Shown here in pieces: positions 17,896-24,815 of a DNA stretch of 35,243 nt. The position numbers and the translations under genes are program-made. The stretch covers positions 4,430,970 through 4,466,212 of the forward strand of contig NZ_MPPL01000001.1 of the NCBI RefSeq assembly GCF_001911425.1, given 5' to 3'. The first letter of the stretch is position 1, and every line of letters begins with the position of its first letter. A model generated the notes under the pieces. The model was not told the DNA's origin, searched no databases, and was given only the letters and a program-made list of their open reading frames with translations. Source of the DNA: Mucilaginibacter polytrichastri (GTDB lineage: Bacteria > Bacteroidota > Bacteroidia > Sphingobacteriales > Sphingobacteriaceae).

Positions 17896-19251
17896 ATGAA
17901 CAAACAGCAGATCCTAGATTATTTAAAAGAAAACGATATAAAGCATATTAAATTTGCCTTTGCAGATATTGACGGTATTCTGCGCGGTAAAGTGATCCAT
18001 ACGCAAAAATTTACCGACGGGCTGGAGCAGGGCTATGGTTTTTGTGATGTTGTTTTTGGCTGGGACAATACTGATAATTGCTATGATAATGTAACCGTTA
18101 CCGGCTGGCACACGGGCTACCCTGATAAACAATGCCGGATAGACCTATCGACTTTCCGAACCATTCCGTGGCAAAATAATATTCCTTTTTTCCTGGGCGA
18201 TTTTAGCGGCGAGGGTAACGAAACTATTCCTTGTCCGCGTACCCTATTAAAAACCATAGCCAAACAATGTGAAGATATGGGCTACCACCCCGAGTTTGCG
18301 CAGGAATTTGAGTGGTTTAATTTTAAAGAAACGCCACAGTCGCTCAATCAAAAATCATTCAGCAACCTCGAGCCGCTTACGCCGGGCATGTTTGGCTATT
18401 CGATATTGCGCCCGTCGCAGCAAAGCGATTTCTATTTTGACCTGGTTAACCTGCTCGAGCAATTTGGCATCCCGATAGAAGGCCTGCACACCGAAACCGG
18501 TCCGGGCGTGTACGAAGCCGCCATTATACACGACCATGTTTTGGCAGCAGCAGATAAAGCTGCCCTGTTTAAAAATGCCGTAAAAGAAATTGCAGCAAAA
18601 CATGGCATTACAGCCACTTTTATGGCCAAGTGGAACGAAGCCCTGCCGGGCTGTAGCGGCCACGTACACCAAAGCCTGTGGGATAAAGACAATATAACCA
18701 ACCTGTTTTATCAAGAAGGCGCGGAACATAAAATGAGCGACCTGATGAAACATTACCTGGCCGGCCAGTTGTATTGCCTGCCGCATATTGTACCCATGTA
18801 TGCCCCTACCATTAACAGCTACAAGCGTTTGGTTGAAGGTGCCTGGGCTCCTACCACCATTACCTGGGGTATAGATAACCGCACTACAGCTTTCCGGGTA
18901 TTAAATTCATCGCCTGCCTATACACGGCTGGAAACCCGCATACCGGGGTCTGACACAAACCCTTACCTGGCCCTGGCAGCTGCACTGGCATCGGGTTTGT
19001 ATGGCATTAAGCATAAATTACCGCTTACCATACCGCCGGTAGTTGGCAATGGCTATGCCGATAAAGGCAATGGCAGCATTGCAGGCAATTTATATGAGGC
19101 TGCCACAACAATGGCATCCTCTAGTGTTGCAAAAGAATTATTTGGTGATACCTTTACAGAACATTTTAGCCGTACCCGTTTATGGGAGTGGCGCCAGTTT
19201 GCTAAACAGGTAACAGACTGGGAATTAAAAAGATATTTTGAGATTATTTAA
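17896..19251 (+). CDS. Glutamine synthetase-like glutamate-amine ligase (GSI fold, PuuA/GlnA3-type)
   Basis: A 451-residue protein with the full class I glutamine synthetase layout. The N-terminal beta-grasp motif is FADIDGILRGKVI (about 22-34). The catalytic domain has FAQEFEWF and ETGPGVYEA (metal/glutamate region), GCSGHVHQS at 252-260 (ATP/ammonia region) and NSYKRLVEGAWAP. NRTTAFRV and TRLETRIPGSDTNPYLALAA follow, with the metal-binding and Arg residues. It lacks the adenylylation loop context of housekeeping GlnA and resembles family members that ligate glutamate to amines, such as PuuA or GlnA3. It is first of a three-gene unit with an APH-like kinase (23 bases downstream) and a HAD phosphatase, so it probably ligates glutamate to a small amine rather than making bulk glutamine. 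The substrate is unknown. Confidence 0.88.
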   Translation: MNKQQILDYLKENDIKHIKFAFADIDGILRGKVIHTQKFTDGLEQGYGFCDVVFGWDNTDNCYDNVTVTGWHTGYPDKQCRIDLSTFRTIPWQNNIPFFLGDFSGEGNETIPCPRTLLKTIAKQCEDMGYHPEFAQEFEWFNFKETPQSLNQKSFSNLEPLTPGMFGYSILRPSQQSDFYFDLVNLLEQFGIPIEGLHTETGPGVYEAAIIHDHVLAAADKAALFKNAVKEIAAKHGITATFMAKWNEALPGCSGHVHQSLWDKDNITNLFYQEGAEHKMSDLMKHYLAGQLYCLPHIVPMYAPTINSYKRLVEGAWAPTTITWGIDNRTTAFRVLNSSPAYTRLETRIPGSDTNPYLALAAALASGLYGIKHKLPLTIPPVVGNGYADKGNGSIAGNLYEAATTMASSSVAKELFGDTFTEHFSRTRLWEWRQFAKQVTDWELKRYFEII

Positions 19252-19274
19252 CCCGCCGCGGTTAAACACCAATT

Positions 19275-20324
19275 ATGGAATACGAATTAAGTACGCTGAT
19301 CATCAGGAAAGCATGGGAAGGCTATGATGGGTCGAGAACGATACGCAGCATTGAGGATATTAGCGCAAATGTATCAACCAATAAGGTTTTTCGCATTACG
19401 TTTGAGGATGACGATATTATAATAGCCAAGCTGTCCAGCTTTGGCAAATACGATTATTTTAAAGAAGACCACCGCATTATACAAAGCCTGTCTAACAATC
19501 TGCTTTACCCTTATGAGAATTTTTTAGCCCGGTCTTTACTTAAAAACAACCGGGTTTATATATACCGTTACCGGCATGGCAAAACAGATGCCTGGGTAGT
19601 TTTTTACAACCCCACCCGCATTATGGAGCGCATGCCCCGCCGGCTGGACGAAAGCCATATCCGCAAGCTGGCACAGCAGGCAGCCAAGTTTCACAAGGCT
19701 TGCGCTCGGGCCAGTAAGATTCTGCCAAAATCGTCCAAAACCATGCGCAAGGATATTAACTCGCTGATGGAGCAGGTGCAAAAAGATGAAGCCAGCTTTG
19801 GTACCCGTACGCAGGTAGACCAGCTAAAATACCATTGCGACCTGTACCTGAAAGGCCGCGCCAAATACGCCGCCAATACCTTCGAAACCATCCCGGTATT
19901 TATAGACTGGAATATTGGCAATTTTTCGGTTACCAATAAGCAGGAGTTTTACTCGCGCTGGGATTATGATTGGTTTAGGATGAGTAACCGCGTGATGGAT
20001 TTTTACTTCTTTAGCCGGGTGGTATCAGACGTAGGCGATCGTACCGTTTTTAGCTATTATATTACCACACTAATGGAAGACCGATTTATTTTGTTTTTGC
20101 AGGAGTACCACAAACTAAACCCGCTAACAGCAAATGAGATTGGCTTTATGAAAGAAGCCTACCGCTTTTTTATTCTCAATTATGTAATTAAAGATGGCAA
20201 GCACTTTTTTCATGAGCAATATGCCGAAAAATTACAGCAGGAAGCCTATGATATTTACCTGCCATCTGTAGAGCGCGACTTTGACGCCAAGGTAATTATG
20301 GAAGCTTTAAAGATAAAATACTAA
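19275..20324 (+). CDS. APH/choline-kinase-fold small-molecule kinase
   Basis: A 349-residue protein with the aminoglycoside phosphotransferase (protein-kinase-like) fold. The N-terminal lobe has VFRITFEDDDIIIAKLSSF, where Lys is the likely ATP-binding residue. The catalytic loop reads IDWNIGNF, with Asp211 as base and Asn216 as metal ligand (family D-x4-N), but the usual His two residues before Asp is Phe/Ile here. The metal-binding Asp of the activation segment is in RWDYDWF (Asp230). RKLAQQAAKFHKACARAS matches the helix before the catalytic loop. It presumably phosphorylates a hydroxyl or amine-bearing metabolite handled by the neighbouring GS-like ligase. It follows that gene by 23 bases and precedes the HAD phosphatase by 34. 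Antibiotic resistance is unlikely in this setting. Confidence 0.82.
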   Translation: MEYELSTLIIRKAWEGYDGSRTIRSIEDISANVSTNKVFRITFEDDDIIIAKLSSFGKYDYFKEDHRIIQSLSNNLLYPYENFLARSLLKNNRVYIYRYRHGKTDAWVVFYNPTRIMERMPRRLDESHIRKLAQQAAKFHKACARASKILPKSSKTMRKDINSLMEQVQKDEASFGTRTQVDQLKYHCDLYLKGRAKYAANTFETIPVFIDWNIGNFSVTNKQEFYSRWDYDWFRMSNRVMDFYFFSRVVSDVGDRTVFSYYITTLMEDRFILFLQEYHKLNPLTANEIGFMKEAYRFFILNYVIKDGKHFFHEQYAEKLQQEAYDIYLPSVERDFDAKVIMEALKIKY

Positions 20325-20358
20325 CAAACTTATTTGCAGACCCCTACCCCTGATAAAA

Positions 20359-21210
20359 ATGATCCAGACAGAAGATTTCAAAAGCATTATAGACCAATAT
20401 AAGGTAATATTTTTTGATGCCTTCGGTGTTATCAAAAATTACAAGGGTATGGTGCCGGGTATGGACGAAACCTTTGCGTACCTGCGGGCCACCGGGAAAG
20501 AATACTACATTGTTACCAATGATGCATCCCGCAGCCCCAAGCAGCTGGCTGCATCATTTAACAAGCTTGGGCTGGATATTACCCCCGATAGGATCATTTC
20601 GTCGGGCATGCTGGCTAAAGAATACCTGGACCTAAAAGTTAATGAGGGCATAGTGGCTTACCTGGGCACAGCAAACTCGGCACATTATATTGATTACTCG
20701 GGCCTGCATACCCTGCCCGTGAGCGCCATAGACGAAAGTAACATTGACCAGGTAAACGCGCTGGTATTTTTGGATGATGAGGGTTTCGACTGGTTTCGCG
20801 ACCTTAACAAAACCGTTAATATTTTACGCCGCCGAAACATCCCCACCATTGTAGCCAATACCGACTATGCCTACCCACTAAACACGCAGGATGTAGCCAT
20901 TGCCATTGGCGGCATAGCCAGCATGATCCACCAGATTGTGGGTAAACGTTTTATTAACTTCGGCAAGCCGGATTCGCTGATGTTTACCTTTGCTTACGAC
21001 CAGGTGCGTAAAACCAACCCATCTATAGGTAAAAAAGACATCCTGATGATTGGCGACACCCTGCAAACCGACATTTTGGGCGGCAACAAGTTTGGGCTGG
21101 ATACCATGCTGGTTTTCACTGGTAATACACTACCCACCGATGCAGAGACACGCATTACCTCATCGGGTATTGTGCCTACTTATATTTGTGAGAAAGCGGT
21201 GATTGGGTAG
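20359..21210 (+). CDS. HAD superfamily IIA (NagD-like) hydrolase
   Basis: A 283-residue phosphatase-like protein. Motif I is VIFFDAFGVIKNYKG, with nucleophile Asp20; the second Asp of the canonical DxD is Phe22. Substitution by an aromatic residue is also seen in the DxWGV form of one HAD-IIA subgroup, but it departs from NagD. Motif II is YYIVTNDASRSP, the motif III lysine is in NFGKPDSLMF, and motif IV is ILMIGDTLQTDILGGNKFGLDT. The IIA cap sits between motifs II and III, as in NagD and p-nitrophenyl phosphatases. It is the third gene of the ligase/kinase/phosphatase cassette. Loss of the general acid Asp could mean low phosphatase activity or a specialised substrate. Confidence 0.87.
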   Translation: MIQTEDFKSIIDQYKVIFFDAFGVIKNYKGMVPGMDETFAYLRATGKEYYIVTNDASRSPKQLAASFNKLGLDITPDRIISSGMLAKEYLDLKVNEGIVAYLGTANSAHYIDYSGLHTLPVSAIDESNIDQVNALVFLDDEGFDWFRDLNKTVNILRRRNIPTIVANTDYAYPLNTQDVAIAIGGIASMIHQIVGKRFINFGKPDSLMFTFAYDQVRKTNPSIGKKDILMIGDTLQTDILGGNKFGLDTMLVFTGNTLPTDAETRITSSGIVPTYICEKAVIG

Positions 21211-21309
21211 AGAAAAGCAATCACGACGATAGCATATCAGTATTAATTAAAGAGCGGTGGCCTGTCAGAAAAGCGCATGTACCCCTAATCACCCGAAGAG
21301 CCTATTTGT

Positions 21310-21317
21310 TATATTTG
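21310..21317 (+). promoter_or_regulatory. Candidate -7 element of the NIF3-like gene
   Basis: TATATTTG matches TAnnTTTG at every fixed position. Transcription would start around 21325, about 16 bases before the ATG at 21341 and after the earlier in-frame ATG at 21257. This supports the downstream start. No TTTG is visible at -33. Confidence 0.5.
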
Positions 21318-21340
21318 CTACTATATCAACCAGTAGTATC

Positions 21341-22255
21341 ATGCCTGCGCAAAATACCTCCGAGCTGAACCGAAGAAAATTCATCAGCATAGCAGCTGTT
21401 GGATCGACAGCAATATTATCATCGCCATTCATCAGTTCTGCCTCAAATTTCCTGCAGCCGGCAAAACCTGTTACCGTTGGCCAGATTATGGATTTGTTTA
21501 TCAGTGAAGTCCCCGGCGCACCATTCGAAGGTACCGTAGACACTCTGAAAACAGGTAGTCGGGATACGGTAGTTACCGGCTTAGTCACCACCATGTTTGC
21601 CACTATTGATGTAATCAGAAAATCGATAGCACTAGGAGCAAACTTCATTATCGCCCACGAACCTACCTTTTACAACCACCGCGATGAGACCAAATGGCTG
21701 GAAAACGACGATGTTTATCACTACAAAGCCGACCTGCTAAAACAGCATAACATTGCTGTTTGGCGCAACCACGATTACGTGCACAGCCTTAAGGTTGACG
21801 AAGTGCGCAAAGCACTGGCAGACCAACTCGATTGGCAGCAGTTTGGAGATACTGCCCAGGATGTATACAACCTAGCTACTCCCCTTACATTAAAAGCGCT
21901 TATTGCACATGTAAAAGCGAAGTTAAACACACCACAGGTGCGTTATATTGGCAATCTGGATCAGCCTTGCAAAAAGATACTGCTCTTCCCCGGTGCCGCT
22001 GGTGGTACCAACCAAATCACGGCAATTATTAAAAACCAACCCGACGTAATGATGTGCGGCGAGATTTCTGAATGGGAAACCGCCGAATATGTACGTGATG
22101 CACGTGCCAAAGGCAAACAACTTTCGTTGATAATAATGGGCCACATTGCCAGTGAAGAACCCGGTTCTGAATTTATAGTTAAATGGCTTAAAGGTAAATT
22201 TCCGGCTGTAAAATCCACGCATATACCATCTGGCAATTCCTTATCATTTTTATAA
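21341..22255 (+). CDS. Tat-exported NIF3-like (DUF34) metal-binding protein
   Basis: The protein has 304 residues from the ATG at 21341. I chose this start over 21257 because it puts a twin-arginine signal (NRRKFISIAAVGSTAIL) near the N-terminus and sits just after a TATATTTG promoter element. The mature part follows the NIF3/DUF34 plan. VGQIMDLFISEVPGAPFEGT and TGLVTTMFATIDVIRKSIALGAN come first, then FIIAHEPTFYNH (family HxxP metal site, His-Glu instead of His-His), RNHDYVH and FPGAAGG. MCGEISEWE and MGHIASEEPGSEFIVKWL close it, with the second metal His and Glu. NIF3-like proteins bind two metals; some are proposed hydrolases, but the true role is unclear. Export by Tat suggests a folded, cofactor-loaded periplasmic enzyme. 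It lies 130 bases after the HAD gene, probably a separate transcript. Confidence 0.83.
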   Translation: MPAQNTSELNRRKFISIAAVGSTAILSSPFISSASNFLQPAKPVTVGQIMDLFISEVPGAPFEGTVDTLKTGSRDTVVTGLVTTMFATIDVIRKSIALGANFIIAHEPTFYNHRDETKWLENDDVYHYKADLLKQHNIAVWRNHDYVHSLKVDEVRKALADQLDWQQFGDTAQDVYNLATPLTLKALIAHVKAKLNTPQVRYIGNLDQPCKKILLFPGAAGGTNQITAIIKNQPDVMMCGEISEWETAEYVRDARAKGKQLSLIIMGHIASEEPGSEFIVKWLKGKFPAVKSTHIPSGNSLSFL

Positions 22256-22293
22256 AATCAGTGCGTAATTAAGCTTTGTTAATACTTCAAATC

Positions 22294-22309
22294 TTACTTA
22301 AATAAGTAA
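22294..22309. repeat. 16-bp palindrome upstream of the GT14 gene
   Basis: TTACTTA-AA-TAAGTAA is a perfect inverted repeat with 7-bp arms, 110 bases before the GT14 start. The same palindrome (arms identical, spacer TT) occurs at 23448-23463 upstream of the response regulator. It is a candidate operator. Confidence 0.55.
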
Positions 22310-22418
22310 TTGATTCATATACGCTGAAAAGCCACCTTTGATTTAGTTAAATACCACTACCTAGCTTAAAGTGCAATGATTAGCCCGGTTATTTAGCCAC
22401 TAAGTCAAAAAAAGGTTT

Positions 22419-23279
22419 ATGAGATATGCACTGCTGATAATTAACCATGTTTCGCCCCTGCAAACCAAAAGATTAATTGAAAGATTAAACAATGACTATT
22501 TCGATTTTTACATCCAGCTTGATAAAAAAACAGACCTTAAAAGTTACGCTATACTAAAGGATATCCGTAATGTTATTTTTATCGGGAAGAGGATTACAGT
22601 AACACCAGGTGGCTATAGTGCATTAAAAGCTAACCTGGCAGGCCTAAGCCAAATTATTGAATCGGAGATCAGGTACCACTCCATCAGCCTTATTAGCGGT
22701 AGCGATTACCCCACCAAGCGCGCTGATGAGATATGCGACTTTTTAAATATCTATAAAGGTAAACAGCTAATTGCCTACGACGAGAGCTGGAGCCAAAATA
22801 TCCCCGAAAAAATTAGCAAATACTACCTTACAGACTACCACTTTACCGGCAAACAATTTGCCGAACGCTTATTAAATAAAATTTCGGGTAAGCCAGAGAT
22901 ACCCAAGATGCTTAAGTTTATTGGCAAATCTGCTTATTGGACCATTACCCCTAATTGTGCAACTTATGTGCTGGCCTATATTGACAGACTTGAGCTTGAC
23001 AGCTTTTTGAAATTTACCAATGGCAGTGACGAATTTGTATTTCAGTCCATCATTATGAACTCGCCTTACCACGAGGAAGTGGTAAACAGCAACTACAGAT
23101 ATACAGAACCGGCTTCTGACAGCATCACATCTAAAACGCTCACCGTTAAGGATTTCAACAAAATTATTTTTTCTGACAGTATTTTTGCCGGCAAGTTTGA
23201 CATTACTGTAGATTATGAAATTTTGGATATGATTGATAAAGCCAACCAAATTAAAATTTTGTACCGGAGCCAAAAGTAG
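22419..23279 (+). CDS. GT14 (core-2/I-branching) beta-N-acetylglucosaminyltransferase-like protein
   Basis: A 286-residue protein matching the Branch family (GT14). It starts MRYALLIINHVSPLQTKRLI, has FYIQLDKKTDL (family hvDkK, around Asp35), VTPGGYSALKANLAGL (family WGG.s.v.A) and ISLISGSDYPTK (91-100), the hallmark S-G-x-D-Y-P. It continues with SAYWTITPNCATYVL and GSDEFVFQSIIMNS, where the acidic residues fit the catalytic base region. Animal members add branching GlcNAc; bacterial ones act in surface glycan synthesis. It stands alone, outside the polysaccharide operon, with its own upstream region and a 16-bp palindrome shared with the next gene. Donor sugar and target are unknown. No signal peptide, so probably cytoplasmic. 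Confidence 0.85.
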   Translation: MRYALLIINHVSPLQTKRLIERLNNDYFDFYIQLDKKTDLKSYAILKDIRNVIFIGKRITVTPGGYSALKANLAGLSQIIESEIRYHSISLISGSDYPTKRADEICDFLNIYKGKQLIAYDESWSQNIPEKISKYYLTDYHFTGKQFAERLLNKISGKPEIPKMLKFIGKSAYWTITPNCATYVLAYIDRLELDSFLKFTNGSDEFVFQSIIMNSPYHEEVVNSNYRYTEPASDSITSKTLTVKDFNKIIFSDSIFAGKFDITVDYEILDMIDKANQIKILYRSQK

Positions 23280-23633
23280 CAACTGCTAATGCTTACTTTT
23301 CATTAGTTTTATGTTAACTCAATATAAATAATACCGGCATAACAGGGTGTATATAATGACATAGCAGTGTATACTTTGTTAATCATACACATTTACTAAT
23401 TACACTTAAAAAAGCAACTGTGCCACAATTGCTATAAAAAAGTTTTGTTACTTATTTAAGTAATACGCAAATACTGTTTAATTAGTCATATTTGTAATCT
23501 AATGATTAAATTACCTCGCCAAAAGAATCTTTAATTTAACTCTTACAGTTTAACAGAGTGTAAATAAAGCTGTACTTTACCTGAGTATTTTTTGGCAGGC
23601 ACCATATCACAATTTTAAGTTTAACACAAGCAA
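23280..23633. other. Intergenic region before the response regulator
   Basis: 354 bases without a gene. It contains the palindrome at 23448-23463 and AT-rich sequence. CATATTTG near 23487 and TACTTTAC near 23574 each partly match the -7 consensus, but neither has a -33 partner, so no promoter is called. Confidence 0.6.
23448..23463. repeat. 16-bp palindrome upstream of the response regulator gene
   Basis: TTACTTA-TT-TAAGTAA, with the same arms as the palindrome at 22294-22309; the two are exact reverse complements over all 16 bases. It lies 170 bases before the response regulator start. Confidence 0.55.
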
Positions 23634-24251
23634 ATGAAGGAAATCGGATTAATAGAGGATGATAATATTTTGAGAAATGCTTACACCAAGTATTTTAGGA
23701 TTACTCAAACGTTTAAAGTCGTATTTTCTGTTCCTGATGTTGCCGACGCCTTAAGCCTGAATACCGTGCAGCCAGACATTATTTTACTGGATGTTAATCT
23801 GCGTTCTGGGTCGGGCATTGATGGGATTCAGGTATTAGCCGCCCAGTTCCCTACCAGCAAAATCGTGATACTATCCAGCATGGAGAATGCCAAATTAACC
23901 CGCCTTGCTATGGAAAATGGCGCTACGGGCTACCTGCTAAAATCGAGCAGCCTGGCCTATATTACAGAATCGTTACTTAAGCTGGACGAAGGCGGTATTC
24001 CATTCTCACCTGCAACTATTAGCCATGTGATACATAATAATGCCACAGCAGATAACCGGTCGGAAATAACCGAACTAACCAAAAGAGAAGTAGAACTTGT
24101 TAAGTTACTAAGCGAGGGGGTTGCCAACAAAATTGCTGCAGACAGGCTTAACGTTACCTACTTTACTATAAACCAGCACCTTAAAAATATTTATAAAAAA
24201 CTAGAAATCAATTCAAAATCTGAACTGATTGCCTGGTATCTGAATAAATAA
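23634..24251 (+). CDS. NarL/FixJ-type response regulator
   Basis: A 205-residue two-domain regulator. The receiver domain (1 to about 120) has the acidic pair Asp9/Asp10, phospho-acceptor Asp53 in DIILLDVNL, the Ser/Thr switch in VILSSMEN and the Lys in GYLLKSSSL. The C-terminal LuxR-type HTH (about 142-200) reads LTKREVELVKLLSEGVANKI, then AADRLNVTYFTINQHLKNIY. It should be phosphorylated by a histidine kinase and bind DNA as a dimer. No kinase gene is in the window, so it is an orphan here. The palindrome at 23448, and its twin before the GT14 gene, are obvious candidate sites for it or for another regulator. An intrinsic terminator overlaps its stop codon. Confidence 0.92.
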   Translation: MKEIGLIEDDNILRNAYTKYFRITQTFKVVFSVPDVADALSLNTVQPDIILLDVNLRSGSGIDGIQVLAAQFPTSKIVILSSMENAKLTRLAMENGATGYLLKSSSLAYITESLLKLDEGGIPFSPATISHVIHNNATADNRSEITELTKREVELVKLLSEGVANKIAADRLNVTYFTINQHLKNIYKKLEINSKSELIAWYLNK

Positions 24252-24273
24252 GCAAACTACTTGTTTATTTTTT
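24243..24273 (+). terminator. Intrinsic terminator overlapping the response regulator stop
   Basis: AATAAATAAG (24243-24252) pairs with CTTGTTTATT (24260-24269) over 10 bp with one wobble around a 7-base loop, followed by a run of six T. The hairpin includes the TAA of the response regulator and the stop of the convergent lipoprotein gene. Confidence 0.7.
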
Positions 24274-24765
24274 AACGCTTGTGCTGGCTTTGTAAAGTAA
24301 TTTGTAGCCTGCATCATCATCTGTTTGGTCGCGGCCTGTTTTAACATTTAACTTTAACGGTTTTTGTGCCAACTGATCTTTAGTCAGCTTAAACTTCAGG
24401 TTTAGGGTATCGTTCATACCTTCTTGCATAAAGCTCCATTTTGCCTGTATGGTATCGCCTTTAATTGTGCCGGCAAGCACACCTTTGCGGCTATCCTTTT
24501 GGTAGGGCATCCAGGTCATTTGTCCGCTTACCACGTCTCCTTTTATCACCAGCTCAATACTGGTACTATCCTGGTTGGTTTTACCTTCGGTACGCAAAAA
24601 GCATAATGAACTTACGGTTGGTGTATGATTAGTTTGGGCAGTTGTAGCGGCCTTAGCCAAGGTATCGCCGGCAATTACGGTATCTGTTTTGGCTTGCTTA
24701 ACGGTATTGGATGAGCAGGAAACAATACCCAGTGCGGCAACGCAGCATAAAATAATTAGTTTCAT
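24265..24765 (-). CDS. Small lipoprotein of unknown function
   Basis: A 166-residue protein with a lipoprotein signal: IVSCSS places the lipidated Cys at residue 17. A Thr/Ala-rich linker follows (about 18-50), then a globular domain of alternating strands such as TSIELVIKGDVVSGQMTWMP, VLAGTIKGDTIQAKWSFM and DTLNLKFKL, which looks like a small beta-barrel or beta-sandwich. I recognise no catalytic motif. Similar small lipoproteins are common in Bacteroidota and often remain uncharacterised. It is convergent with the response regulator gene, 13 bases apart, and about 50 bases downstream of the symporter gene on the same strand, so it may share that transcript. Confidence 0.8.
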   Translation of the reverse strand: MKLIILCCVAALGIVSCSSNTVKQAKTDTVIAGDTLAKAATTAQTNHTPTVSSLCFLRTEGKTNQDSTSIELVIKGDVVSGQMTWMPYQKDSRKGVLAGTIKGDTIQAKWSFMQEGMNDTLNLKFKLTKDQLAQKPLKLNVKTGRDQTDDDAGYKLLYKASTSVKK

Positions 24766-24815
24766 ATTCTGTATGACAGTTATAAACGATAATGGTTTTA
24801 AATGTGGATTATGGC

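Noticed and set aside
18355..18786. 143-codon antisense frame inside the GS-like gene (and similar long shadows at 9888-10259 and 22872-23282)
   Set aside because: Each lies fully opposite or out of frame within a gene with clear family motifs; these are shadow frames.
21199..21224. GTGATTG/CAATCAC hairpin at the HAD gene stop as a terminator
   Set aside because: The stem is short and no T-run follows.
21257..21340. Upstream in-frame start for the NIF3-like gene
   Set aside because: The extra 28 residues precede the twin-arginine signal, and the -7 promoter element lies inside them.
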